Source of the DNA: Solimonas sp.
GTDB taxonomy: Bacteria; Pseudomonadota; Gammaproteobacteria; Nevskiales; Nevskiaceae
NCBI GenBank assembly: GCA_030149365.1
Contig: JASBRP010000040.1
Location: forward strand, 1 to 41,416
Length of the DNA stretch: 41,416 nucleotides
Direction: 5' to 3'
The notes below the pieces were generated by a model. The model was not told where the DNA came from and did not search any database. It saw nothing but the letters and a program-made list of their open reading frames with translations. A program made the position numbers and the translations under genes. This document shows positions 10,142 through 18,694 of this stretch, piece by piece; position 1 is the first letter of the stretch; the number at the start of each line of letters is the position of its first letter.

Positions 10142-11320
10142 ATGCTTTTTTCGTTCTTCCTGTCTCTTCGTGCCGCCGGGGTCAAGGCCAGCCTCAGCGA
10201 GTTCCTGGTGCTGCTGGAAGCCCTGTCCAAGAACGTCGCGATCTTCTCGCTGGACGACTTCTACTTCCTCGCCCGCACCTCGCTGGTCAAGGACGAGACG
10301 CAGTTCGACCGCTTCGACCGCGCCTTCGCCGCCTACTTCAAGGGTATCGAGGCGCTCACCGGCGAACTGTTCGCCAGCGTGCCGGAAGAGTGGCTGCGCC
10401 TGCAGGCGCAGAAGCTGCTGAGCGATGAGGAAAAGGCCAAGATCGAAGCGCTGGGCGGCCTGGACAAGCTCATGGAGGTGCTAAAGCAGCGCCTGGAAGA
10501 GCAGAAGGAGCGCCACGAGGGCGGCAACAAGTGGATCGGCACCGGCGGCACCTCGCCCTTCGGCAACGGCGGCTACAACCCCGAGGGCGTACGCATCGGC
10601 GGCCAGGGTGGCGGCAAGACCGCGGTCAAGGTCTGGGAGAAGCGCGAGTTCCGTAACCTGGACGACAGCATCGAGCTGGGTACGCGCAACATCAAGGTGG
10701 CGCTGCGTCGCCTGCGCCGCTTCGCCCGCGAGGGCTCGCCGGACGTGCTGGACCTGGACGACACCATCGCCTCCACCGCACGCAACGCCGGCTATCTCGA
10801 CATCAAGATGGTGCCAGAGCGCCGCAACGCGGTGAAAGTGCTGCTGTTCCTCGACGTGGGCGGCTCCATGGACCCGCACGTGCGCGTCTGCGAGGAGCTG
10901 TTCTCGGCCGCCAAGACCGAGTTCAAGCACCTGGAATATTTCTACTTCCACAACTTCATCTACGAAACGGTGTGGAAGGACAACAACCGCCGCAACGGCG
11001 AGCGCATCCCGCTCTACGACATCCTTCACAAGTACACGCCGGACTACAAGGTGATCTTCGTCGGCGATGCCACCATGAGCCCCTACGAGATCGTCCAGCC
11101 CGGCGGCAGCGTCGAGCACTGGAACGAGGAAGCTGGCGCCCTGTGGTTCAAGCGCGTGATGGATATCTTCCCGCACCTGATCTGGCTCAACCCGGAGAAT
11201 CCGCAGTACTGGGAACACACCCAGTCGGTGCAGATCACCCAGGAGCTGCTGGGCCGGGAGCGCATGTTTCCCATGACCCTGTCCGGCCTGGAGCAGGGCA
11301 TGAAGAAGCTGGCCCACTGA
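10142..11320 (+). CDS. CoxE-like VWA domain protein
   Basis: The 392-residue cytoplasmic protein has a C-terminal von Willebrand A domain of the CoxE/YehP type. The MIDAS-like motif is [10 protein letters not shown], with D238 first and Gly240 where DxSxS proteins have Ser. The later metal-site region is [13 protein letters not shown]. The N-terminal 110 residues are helical ([20 protein letters not shown]) and are followed by a Gly-rich linker ([12 protein letters not shown]). In related bacteria such proteins pair with a MoxR-type AAA+ ATPase and act as its adaptor; no MoxR gene is adjacent here. It starts 11 bases after the lipoprotein phosphoesterase, so the two are probably cotranscribed. 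Confidence 0.85.
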   Translation: MLFSFFLSLRAAGVKASLSEFLVLLEALSKNVAIFSLDDFYFLARTSLVKDETQFDRFDRAFAAYFKGIEALTGELFASVPEEWLRLQAQKLLSDEEKAKIEALGGLDKLMEVLKQRLEEQKERHEGGNKWIGTGGTSPFGNGGYNPEGVRIGGQGGGKTAVKVWEKREFRNLDDSIELGTRNIKVALRRLRRFAREGSPDVLDLDDTIASTARNAGYLDIKMVPERRNAVKVLLFLDVGGSMDPHVRVCEELFSAAKTEFKHLEYFYFHNFIYETVWKDNNRRNGERIPLYDILHKYTPDYKVIFVGDATMSPYEIVQPGGSVEHWNEEAGALWFKRVMDIFPHLIWLNPENPQYWEHTQSVQITQELLGRERMFPMTLSGLEQGMKKLAH

Positions 11321-11369
11321 CGCACGCCTTGCCGCCGTCCATCATTACCAACAACAAGAGGGGAACACC

Positions 11370-11771
11370 ATGTCTGCACTCGTCGCACTGATCGGCTTCA
11401 CCGCCTGGACCCTGCTGCTCGTCTTCCTCGCCGTCAACTGGCGCGGTATCGAGATCCTGCGTGGCGTCAAGGCCGACTCCTGGACCCGCGGCGCGGAACG
11501 CGAGCGCCCGAGCATGGTCAAACGCATCGAGCATGCGCACTTCAACTGCCTGGAAAACCTGCCGATCTTCGCCGCCATCGTCCTGGTGGCCTACGCCATG
11601 GGCAAGCAGCCGGTGGTCGATGCCCTGGCCTGCGCCGTGCTTGCCGCTCGCATCGCCCAGAGCGTGGTGCACATCCTCGGCGTCTCGCACTGGATGGTCA
11701 TGCTGCGCGCCACCTTCTACCTGGCGCAGATCCTGATGTTCTTCTACATGATGTGGGGCCTGGTCGCTTGA
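11370..11771 (+). CDS. MAPEG family membrane protein
   Basis: This 133-residue integral membrane protein has four hydrophobic helices (about residues 3-22, 60-78, 82-100 and 108-130). The MAPEG-type segment runs RIEHAHFNCLENLPIFAA, then ARIAQSVVHILG. MAPEG proteins include membrane glutathione transferases and relatives, but most bacterial ones are uncharacterised, so a catalytic role cannot be asserted. AGAGGGG lies seven bases before the ATG. The 3' end overlaps the start of the SanA-like gene, suggesting translational coupling. Confidence 0.85.
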   Translation: MSALVALIGFTAWTLLLVFLAVNWRGIEILRGVKADSWTRGAERERPSMVKRIEHAHFNCLENLPIFAAIVLVAYAMGKQPVVDALACAVLAARIAQSVVHILGVSHWMVMLRATFYLAQILMFFYMMWGLVA

Positions 11772-12445
11772 AGCCTTCCACCCGACGCCGCGTCCGCCGC
11801 TGGGCCCTGATCTCGATCGGGGTCTTCGCGTTGGTGATCCTGCTGGGCAACCGCTGGGTCATCAACTCCAGCGACGGCTACATCACCGACAAGTGGGCGC
11901 TGCTGCCGGACAACGACGTGGGGCTGGTGCTCGGCACCAGCCCCTTCCTCATCTCGGGCAAGACCAGCCCGGCCTTCCAGGGCCGCATCGACGCGGCCGC
12001 GGAGCTGTACCGCGTCGGCAAGGTCAAGCACCTGATCGTCAGCGGCGCCAACCCGGATGAGACCTACAACGAGCCTCGCGCCATGCGCAAGGCGCTGATG
12101 CAGGCGGGCGTGCCGGAGGATGCCATCACGATGGATTTCGCCGGCTTCCGCACCTTCGATTCCGTGGTGCGCGCCAAGCAGGTCTTCAAGCTGACGCGCA
12201 TGACCATCGTAACGCAGAAGTACCACAGCTACCGGGCGGTGTTCATCGCCCGCAAGTTCGACATCCCCGCCTACGGCTTCATCGCGCCCGCCAACGCCGA
12301 CGGCCGTCCGGGCAACCGCCACCCCATGCGCGAGGTCTTCGCCCGCGTCAGCGCGATCCTCGACATCTTCGTCCTCAACACCAAGCCCAAGTTCCTGGGC
12401 GCGCCGGAGGCCGTGCCGCTGGCGCCGGAGGCCGAGGGCGCCTGA
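11753..12445 (+). CDS. SanA/YdcF-like DUF218 envelope protein
   Basis: This 230-residue protein has one N-terminal membrane anchor (ALISIGVFALVILLGNRW) and a periplasmic DUF218 domain of the SanA type. Family hallmarks are VGLVLGTSPFL near the start, RIDAAAELYRVGKVKHLIVS, YNEPRAMRKALMQAGVP and IVTQKYHSYRAVFIA. E. coli SanA is linked to envelope barrier function and high-temperature vancomycin exclusion; the biochemical role is not known. The ATG at 11753 overlaps the MAPEG gene. A TTG at 11768, overlapping the MAPEG stop and with GGGG eight bases upstream, is an equally plausible start. A strong terminator follows. Confidence 0.85.
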   Translation: MGPGRLKPSTRRRVRRWALISIGVFALVILLGNRWVINSSDGYITDKWALLPDNDVGLVLGTSPFLISGKTSPAFQGRIDAAAELYRVGKVKHLIVSGANPDETYNEPRAMRKALMQAGVPEDAITMDFAGFRTFDSVVRAKQVFKLTRMTIVTQKYHSYRAVFIARKFDIPAYGFIAPANADGRPGNRHPMREVFARVSAILDIFVLNTKPKFLGAPEAVPLAPEAEGA

Positions 12446-12474
12446 AAGCAGTGCGGTCTTCCAGCCTGTGCAAG

Positions 12475-12499
12475 AGCCCGCCATCCGGCGGGCTTTTTT
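12475..12499 (+). terminator. Terminator of the sanA-like gene
   Basis: Perfect eight-base arms, AGCCCGCC (12475-12482) and GGCGGGCT (12487-12494), enclose an ATCC loop and run into six T (12494-12499). This is a textbook intrinsic terminator 29 bases after the stop codon. It closes the rightward block before the convergent minus-strand genes. Confidence 0.9.
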
Positions 12500-12520
12500 C
12501 TGGCGCGGCCCCGGCCCGGT

Positions 12521-12904
12521 TCAGTCCCGGTGAAGCACCAGTGCCAGCGCGGCCAGGGCGGCGACCGCCACCGCGGCCGACCACCATTTGCCATGGTGAT
12601 CGATCCGGGCCGCATCGGGATCATCGACGCCGATCAGCCGGGCCCAGCGGCCGACCATGCGGGTAGCCATGAAGTAGCCCGTCATGATCAGCAGGGCATC
12701 CAGGAGCAAGAGCTTGGCCAGGTGCAGCTTCAGCGCGATGAACAGCGGCCCCAGCATCAGGGCCAGTGCGGCCAGGCGCCAGGAGTGGCGGACGAAGAAG
12801 CCGCGCCGGCAACCGCGGCAGCGCGCCGCACCCGCGCGGGTGGAGAACGCCAGCGAGAACAGGGACAGGCCGCTCTGGCGGCACACCGGGCATTGCTTTC
12901 TCAT
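12521..12904 (-). CDS. Small zinc-ribbon membrane protein
   Basis: The 127-residue protein has an N-terminal zinc-ribbon-like module, C5-x2-C8 and C29-x2-C32. Three hydrophobic helices follow (about 43-60, 62-81 and 106-124). I do not recognise a named family. The layout resembles small membrane proteins with a cytoplasmic zinc knuckle, such as DUF983-like proteins, but no specific match is claimed. It begins 29 bases after the stop of the KimA-like transporter, so the pair are likely cotranscribed. The open frame continues upstream into the transporter gene in another phase; the ATG at 12904 is the first that gives the cysteine module at the N-terminus. Confidence 0.65.
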   Translation of the reverse strand: MRKQCPVCRQSGLSLFSLAFSTRAGAARCRGCRRGFFVRHSWRLAALALMLGPLFIALKLHLAKLLLLDALLIMTGYFMATRMVGRWARLIGVDDPDAARIDHHGKWWSAAVAVAALAALALVLHRD

Positions 12905-12933
12905 GCTGGCAGACCCTGCCCGGCTCCCAGCCC

Positions 12934-14949
12934 TCAGCGCGAGGTGCTGAAGCGCTCGCGGTTGTCCTCGGGAATCTCCGGGACGCGCAGCGGCACGATC
13001 ACCAGTTCCTTGCCGCGCAGGCTCAGCTGGCGCTGCATGGCCAGGGGCATCTGGTTGTGCAGGAAGCGGGTCATGGCGTGGTCGTGCTCGAACATCAGCT
13101 GGCTGGCGAAGCAGAGGCTGTCGGGATACTCGGCCAGCACCTGCTCCAGCAGCGACGACAGCTCCTGCAGTGGATCGTTGCCATAGGCCTGGTAGCTGGC
13201 CGCGCGCAAACCACGGCTGGCACAGTAGCTGGTGAGATAGCGCAGGGAGTTGTCGATGCGTACCTGCAGCGACTTGATCGCGCCGCTGCCGTCGAAGCTC
13301 TGTTTGTCCACCTCGCCCACCGAGACGAAGAGGAAGTTGCGGAAGCGCTCGGGGAACTGCTTGCGTGCCCACTCCAGCATCACCATGGCCGCGCCACGGT
13401 TGCTGCCCACCAGGAACACCGCCGTGGGCGCGGCCTTGTCCTCGGGAAGGTTCTCGGCGTCGATGTCCCAGGTCGGGCGCGGCGCGAAGTGGTTCTCGAT
13501 CAGCGCCATCTGCTTCGCCACGCCTTCGTAGTGCCGGTGGATCATCAGGCCCAGGCCGGCCACGCTGCCGGTGATCAGCAGGGTCACCCAGCCGCCGTGG
13601 GCGAACTTCTCCACCAGCGTCACCAGCAGGATGAAGGCACAGACGACGAAGCCCAGTGCCGACAGCAGGAAGGAACGCAGCCAGGGCTGCATAAAGCGGC
13701 GCTGGTCCAGCCAGTGGCGGCAGAGTCCGGCCATGGCCAGCGTGAAGGTGATGAACACGTTGATCGAGTAGAGCACCACCAGTAGGTGCACGCTGCCGCG
13801 GCTCCACAGCAGCACCGCCAGCGCGGCGGCGCCCATCAGCAGCACGCCGTTCTGCGTCACCAGACGGCTCGACAGCTGGCGGAACTGGCGCGGCACCCAG
13901 CGATCGGCCGCCATGTTGGCCAGCACCGCCGGGCCACCCAGGAAGCCGGTGTTGGCGCCCACGAACAGCAGGCAGGCCTCCAGCACCAGCACCCCCACCA
14001 GCAGGCCGTGCGACAGGCCCGGATCCTCGAAGCCGAAGCTGTCGATGATCATGCCGAAGGTCACAGCGTTGAGCGTCTGGCCGTGCACCGGCTTGGCGTC
14101 CCACAGCAGGTACAGCAGCAGGATGCCCGAGGCGACGAAGGCCAGCGACAGCGCCATGTAGAGCATGGTCAGGTGGCCGGTACGCACGCGCGGCTCGGCC
14201 AGCATGTTGACGTTGTTCGACACGGCCTCCAGGCCCGTGTAGGTGCCGCCACCCAGGGAATAGGCCTTGAGCAGCAGCGCGATGGTGAACATCCAGCCGG
14301 CCGTGCCCGCCAGTTCATGCGTCTCCTGCACGGTCTGGGTGAACAGCGTGTCCAGCACGTCCACGTGGTGGTAGATGCCGTAGACGATCAGGAACAGGTG
14401 CGACACGAAGAAGCCCAGGAACAGCGGCAGCAGCACGCGGATCGATTCCTTCATGCCGCGCAGGTTGAGCCCCAGCAGCAGCAGCAGGGCCAGGACCTGC
14501 GCCGGCAGCTTCCAGTACAGCCAGTCGCGCGGCAGGAAGCTGAAGATCGCATCCACGCCGGCGGCCACCGAGATGGTGATGGTCAGCACGTAGTCGATGA
14601 TCAGCGCCGAGCCCGACACCAGGCCGGCGTAGGGACCGATCAGCTTGGTGGCGGCCTTGTAGCCGCCGCCGCCGGAGGGGAACAACTCGATCACCTGGTT
14701 GTAGGCCAGCGCGATCACGAACACCGTGACCGCGGTGGCGATCACCAGCCACAGGCCGAGGTGGGAGTGCTCGCCCAGCGCGCGGAAGGCTTCTTCCGGA
14801 CCGTAGGCGCTGGACGACAGGCCGTCGGCGCCCAGGCCGACCCAGGCCAGGAAGGCCACCAGGGCCAGGCTGTGACGCGTGCGGGGATCGAGCGGGTCGA
14901 GCGGACGCCCGACCAGGATGCGTCCCAGGCCCTGGAAGAAATGCTTCAT
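12934..14949 (-). CDS. APC superfamily transporter, KimA-like
   Basis: This 671-residue inner-membrane transporter has about 12 helices and a cytoplasmic C-terminal domain of about 190 residues. The first helix region reads GADGLSSSAYGPEE, and then FPSGGGGYKAATK, DYVLTITISVAAGVDAIFSF and LEAVSNN follow. These closely resemble Bacillus subtilis KimA, a proton-coupled potassium importer. The C-terminal domain (TAVFLVGSNRGAAMVMLEWA) looks like a universal-stress-type fold. Potassium transport is therefore a reasonable proposal, but other APC substrates are possible. A 29-base gap leads to the zinc-ribbon membrane protein gene. The start codon follows a GGAACCGGT leader with a weak ribosome-binding site. 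Confidence 0.82.
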   Translation of the reverse strand: MKHFFQGLGRILVGRPLDPLDPRTRHSLALVAFLAWVGLGADGLSSSAYGPEEAFRALGEHSHLGLWLVIATAVTVFVIALAYNQVIELFPSGGGGYKAATKLIGPYAGLVSGSALIIDYVLTITISVAAGVDAIFSFLPRDWLYWKLPAQVLALLLLLGLNLRGMKESIRVLLPLFLGFFVSHLFLIVYGIYHHVDVLDTLFTQTVQETHELAGTAGWMFTIALLLKAYSLGGGTYTGLEAVSNNVNMLAEPRVRTGHLTMLYMALSLAFVASGILLLYLLWDAKPVHGQTLNAVTFGMIIDSFGFEDPGLSHGLLVGVLVLEACLLFVGANTGFLGGPAVLANMAADRWVPRQFRQLSSRLVTQNGVLLMGAAALAVLLWSRGSVHLLVVLYSINVFITFTLAMAGLCRHWLDQRRFMQPWLRSFLLSALGFVVCAFILLVTLVEKFAHGGWVTLLITGSVAGLGLMIHRHYEGVAKQMALIENHFAPRPTWDIDAENLPEDKAAPTAVFLVGSNRGAAMVMLEWARKQFPERFRNFLFVSVGEVDKQSFDGSGAIKSLQVRIDNSLRYLTSYCASRGLRAASYQAYGNDPLQELSSLLEQVLAEYPDSLCFASQLMFEHDHAMTRFLHNQMPLAMQRQLSLRGKELVIVPLRVPEIPEDNRERFSTSR

Positions 14950-15080
14950 ACCGGTTCCGGCGCGGCGGCAGGCCCGGGAGCGGGCACGTTCACGGCCGAA
15001 AACGGCGCGAGATTACTCCTACGGCGCCCCGGCGTCAGCTTTGACAGGTGGCAGGATTTGGGACAGCTCTGGCATGGAAA

Positions 15081-15111
15081 AGCCCGGTCCGGCGTTCTTC
15101 CGGACCGGGCT
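15081..15111 (-). terminator. Terminator of the lipoprotein gene at 15129
   Basis: Perfect 12-base arms (15081-15092 and 15100-15111) enclose a seven-base loop. On the minus strand the stem is followed by a short T-run (GGGCTTTTCC). It lies 18 bases beyond the stop of the lipoprotein gene. The rest of the 14950-15128 spacer shows no gene and must carry the transporter promoter. Confidence 0.85.
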
Positions 15112-15128
15112 GACAGAACGCCGACTCC

Positions 15129-16970
15129 TCAGGGGGGGCAAGCCAACAGTATCTGGTCAGGATCGTTGGTCGCGCGATCCTTGACGCTGGCTCCGAGCAG
15201 AGCCGTCAGGTCGACCTTGCCGTCGGCACGCAGCGAGATGCGATTGCGGCTGAAAGCCAGAATCTTGTTGCCGCTATTTTCCAGGTAGCGGGTGTTCGAG
15301 GCCGCATAACTCTGCTCGTCCACCCATTCCTGATAGTCGGCACCCCTTTTCACTGTGTACTTGAAGGCTACGGCATCACCGGTACCGGTCTTGTCTACCG
15401 TCAGGCGCATGGTCGCGCACTTGGCGGGGTAACCACTGTTGTAGCTGGTGTCGTCCTGTACCACGGTGAGCACCACTGGCGTCTTGCTCACGGCCAGATC
15501 AAAAAAGTCGAGAACGTTCTGCGGCAGCGGACGCTTCTCTGCAACGACATAGGAAGTCGAGGACGTACCATTGCCCAACTCCGTAAGCGACAGCTTGAAG
15601 CCTACCACCGCATCGCCGTCCACGTAGATGTAGAGATCCTGGACATGGGTTGCATCGGTCTTCTTGCTAACCCGGTAACGCGGCTCGATGGAAGCGGTTT
15701 CGTTGAAAATCTCGTACTCCAGGTCGCTGGCCTGGAACAGGTACCGGTCTCCGTCGACCGCGATGCTGTCGCTGGCGATTACCACCGTCAGGTTGTTGCC
15801 CACGGTGAAATTGATCGGACCGCTTTTGTCGACGATGCGCGTCGTGTAGCTGCCATTGAGCGACGCCGGCAAGGTCACCGTCACCTTGGGCTTGGGCAAC
15901 TGCCCGAGGAAGCGCGGGATGCCCGAGACGCCCGCCTGAGAGGCGTCGCCGACGTTGATCTCATTGAAGGTACCCCGCTCGTTGTCGCTCAAGGCGTATT
16001 CGATCTTCTTGACGGCGTCCAACCAGATGATCTCCGGCAAGTGCGGCTGGCCACCGAACTTGCGGAAGTACGGGTTAGTCAGCGTCTTGCCATCGATCTT
16101 CAGCGTGTTGTCGGAGCCGATCACCACCGGTACCTGTTGCTTGTCGGCAAACGGGGCGCCCACCACCGGCTTGTTGGCATTGTCGGTGGCCAGGTTGAAG
16201 GTCAATGTGAAGCTGCCGACCAGGAGGGAGCTGACCGTACCTGGCACCGTCCCTTCGGGCGTCCCGCCATCCGGCTCTTCCTCTGCCGCCGGCGGTTCGA
16301 AGTCATCCCCCTCCTCCACCACCTGCACCAAGAGGTCGGCGTAGTTGGTTTCCGCCTGGCGCAGGCGATCGGCCAGCGCCTCCAGCAATTGGTCATAGGC
16401 GTTGCTGGCGGTCGGCGCAAACGGGGTGGTGACCGGGTTGAGGTTGGCCGGCACGCTGTAGCCGGCACCGCGCAGCTTGCTCAGCAGCGTATTGATCGCA
16501 GGGGTCAACTCATCCAGATCCGGCGGATTGGCGGCGTTCACGGCATTGAACCAGGCCACCGGATTGGAACCGCTGGCCAGCGCCACCGCCAGATCGGTCA
16601 GCGGGGTGAGGTTCACCGTGCCGCTGCGGCTGGCGAAGCTGTGCAAGGACTGCGTGTTGGCGGCACCGCCCACGGTGCCGCCACTGACCTGCAGCGCGCA
16701 GGGCAAGGCAGAGGACGGCAGTTCAATGCTGTAGCCGCCGTTGGCGGCGCTGGTGGCCGAGAATGTCTGGCCGCCGCTGCACTTGGCGGTGATCGCGCCC
16801 CCGACGATCGGCGCACCCACGGCGGCGGTACCGGCCAGGGTGGCCGTGCCGCCGCCGGTGCCCTCGGGGCCGCCGTCATCCGTGTCCGAACAGCCCACTG
16901 CCGCCAGTGCCAGCACACCCGCCATCGCGGCGCGCCAGATGCGCGCCGACCAAGATCCCTGCAACTGCAT
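15129..16970 (-). CDS. Large lipoprotein of unknown function
   Basis: The 613-residue precursor has a lipoprotein signal ending VLALAAVGC (Cys27), followed by Ser and an acidic, Gly-rich linker. A start at 16970 is preferred over 17003 because GGGGACGGAC precedes it directly. The first mature segment (AGTAAVGAPIVGGAI, NGGYSIELPSSALPCAL, NLTPLTDLAVALA) looks like the carboxypeptidase-regulatory/surface-repeat fold found in many proteobacterial lipoproteins. A Glu/Pro-rich linker (about 220-240) leads to a beta-rich region that I do not recognise. No catalytic motif is visible. It has its own terminator, and a 118-base gap separates it from the GMC gene upstream. Confidence 0.7.
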   Translation of the reverse strand: MQLQGSWSARIWRAAMAGVLALAAVGCSDTDDGGPEGTGGGTATLAGTAAVGAPIVGGAITAKCSGGQTFSATSAANGGYSIELPSSALPCALQVSGGTVGGAANTQSLHSFASRSGTVNLTPLTDLAVALASGSNPVAWFNAVNAANPPDLDELTPAINTLLSKLRGAGYSVPANLNPVTTPFAPTASNAYDQLLEALADRLRQAETNYADLLVQVVEEGDDFEPPAAEEEPDGGTPEGTVPGTVSSLLVGSFTLTFNLATDNANKPVVGAPFADKQQVPVVIGSDNTLKIDGKTLTNPYFRKFGGQPHLPEIIWLDAVKKIEYALSDNERGTFNEINVGDASQAGVSGIPRFLGQLPKPKVTVTLPASLNGSYTTRIVDKSGPINFTVGNNLTVVIASDSIAVDGDRYLFQASDLEYEIFNETASIEPRYRVSKKTDATHVQDLYIYVDGDAVVGFKLSLTELGNGTSSTSYVVAEKRPLPQNVLDFFDLAVSKTPVVLTVVQDDTSYNSGYPAKCATMRLTVDKTGTGDAVAFKYTVKRGADYQEWVDEQSYAASNTRYLENSGNKILAFSRNRISLRADGKVDLTALLGASVKDRATNDPDQILLACPP

Positions 16971-17088
16971 GTCCGTCCCCTGTTTCGGTGTGGAGACCAA
17001 CATGCCGGGGAACCCACTCCCGCCTCACCCCCCGGATGAGGTGTACCCCCCCGTTTCGGGGGCATGCGGGATGCACGTGATGCAGGCC

Positions 17089-18687
17089 TCAGACCTTGGC
17101 CAGCTCTCCCGCCAGGCGAGTCGCATGCTTGGCCACCAGGCCGTAGATCGACAGCTGCGGATTGGCGCCGATGCTGGTGGGAAACAGCGAGCCGTCGAGC
17201 ACGTGCAGGTTCTCCAGCTGGTGGTGCCGGCCGTGGCTGTCGGTGACGCTGGTCTTCGGGTCGCCGCCCATGGCGCAGCCACCCATCAGGTGGGCGCTGA
17301 ACAGTCCGGTGCGGAACTTGACCATGCGCAGCTTCTCGACGTGGCGCAGGGCGTCGCTGGGGTTGTCGGTCCAGCGCGCATCCAGGTGCACCTGGCGCAC
17401 CCGCTTGGCCCCGGCCGCGAACTGCAACTCGGCCATGCGCCGGTAGGCCTCGCGCATGCCCTTCCAGAGGTATTCGCCAATGTCGTAGTCCAGCAGCGGC
17501 TCGCCGGCGTCGTCGATCCGTACGCGTCCGCCGGGCGCATCGTCGACGAAGCCATCGCGCAGCAGGGCCAGCCCGGCGCTGAGATGCGGCAGCCGCCCGA
17601 CCTCGGCCTCCAGCTCCGCGCCGAAGCGGCCGAACATGGTGGACAGCAATGCCGGCATCATCGGCGGCACTTCCAGCTTGAAGCCGCAGTCGCCGGTGGC
17701 GCCGTGCTTCCACTGGAAATGATCGCTGGCAATGGACTGCGGCGCACCGTAGTAGCCATCCACCTTGCCCGGCATCTCGGCCATGCTGAGCACCACCGGG
17801 TGCACGCAGGTGTGCAGGCCGAGTTGATCATGCGGATCGGGGGCCTCGCTGCGCAGCAGCAGCGCCGGCGTGTTGATGGCGCCGCCGGACAGCACGTAGT
17901 GCCGGGCGCGGATGCTGACGCGGATGCCGCTGGGCGACAGCGCGTCGGGCTTGAGAGCCAGCGCATCCAGGCCGGCCACACGCCCGTCTTCGAGACGCAG
18001 CCGCTGCACGCGCAGGTGGTGCACCAGCTGCGCACCCTGCTTCAGCGACTGCGGGATGGTGGTGACCAGCATCGACTGCTTGGCATTAGTGGGGCAGCCG
18101 GTGCCGCAGTAACCCAGGTTCCAGCAGCCGCGCACGTTGCGCGGGATAACATGCCATTCCCAGTCCAGCTTGGCGGCGCCATCGCGCAGCACGCCGTTGT
18201 TGGCATTCGGCGGCATGCCCCAGGGCGCCACGCCGAGCTGCTCTTCCATGCGCTGGAACCAGGGCGCCATATCCTGCTCGGAGGCTTCGCGCACACCGTG
18301 CTGCGTGGCCCAGTGCTTCAGGGTTTCCGGCGGCGTGCGGAAGCTGGAGGTCCAGTTGACGGTGGTGGTGCCGCCCACCGCTCGACCCTGCAGAATCTGC
18401 AGTGCACCATCGGAGCTGGTGCGCCCGGCACCCTCCTGGTACAGCGTGGCGTAGGCGCGCGCCTCGCTCATGTCGCGGAAGTCGCGCGCGGTCTGCAGCG
18501 GCCCCTCTTCCAGGATCAGCACGCGCAGGCCGGCAGCACTGAGGATCTGCGCGGCGGTGCCGCCGCCGGCGCCGCTGCCGACGATGGCCACGTCGGCCTC
18601 CAGCACCTGATCCTGGCTGAAGGTGGATGCATCGCGCACGTTCCAGCCGCCCGCGATGCCATCGGTATAGATGTCGTTGATCGCCAT
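17089..18687 (-). CDS. GMC family FAD-dependent oxidoreductase
   Basis: This 532-residue flavoprotein belongs to the glucose-methanol-choline oxidoreductase family, which oxidises alcohols with FAD. The dinucleotide fold is ADVAIVGSGAGGGTAAQILS (about 31-50). GGTTTVNW and NLGYCGTGCPTNAKQS follow. The C-terminal signature has AHLMGGCAMG with the catalytic His, and DGSLFPTSIGANPQLSIYG. It has no signal peptide of its own. GAGGG sits a few bases before the ATG. The gene starts seven bases after the small Tat-lipoprotein gene, an arrangement like gluconate/sorbitol dehydrogenase large and small subunits, so it may be exported as a complex. Substrate is unknown; sterols or long-chain alcohols are possible. 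Confidence 0.87.
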   Translation of the reverse strand: MAINDIYTDGIAGGWNVRDASTFSQDQVLEADVAIVGSGAGGGTAAQILSAAGLRVLILEEGPLQTARDFRDMSEARAYATLYQEGAGRTSSDGALQILQGRAVGGTTTVNWTSSFRTPPETLKHWATQHGVREASEQDMAPWFQRMEEQLGVAPWGMPPNANNGVLRDGAAKLDWEWHVIPRNVRGCWNLGYCGTGCPTNAKQSMLVTTIPQSLKQGAQLVHHLRVQRLRLEDGRVAGLDALALKPDALSPSGIRVSIRARHYVLSGGAINTPALLLRSEAPDPHDQLGLHTCVHPVVLSMAEMPGKVDGYYGAPQSIASDHFQWKHGATGDCGFKLEVPPMMPALLSTMFGRFGAELEAEVGRLPHLSAGLALLRDGFVDDAPGGRVRIDDAGEPLLDYDIGEYLWKGMREAYRRMAELQFAAGAKRVRQVHLDARWTDNPSDALRHVEKLRMVKFRTGLFSAHLMGGCAMGGDPKTSVTDSHGRHHQLENLHVLDGSLFPTSIGANPQLSIYGLVAKHATRLAGELAKV

Positions 18688-18694
18688 GGCGCCC

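Noticed and set aside
15041..15070. A TTGACA hexamer on the plus strand in the spacer at about 15041
   Set aside because: No matching -10 follows at 16-18 bases and no plus-strand gene lies downstream.
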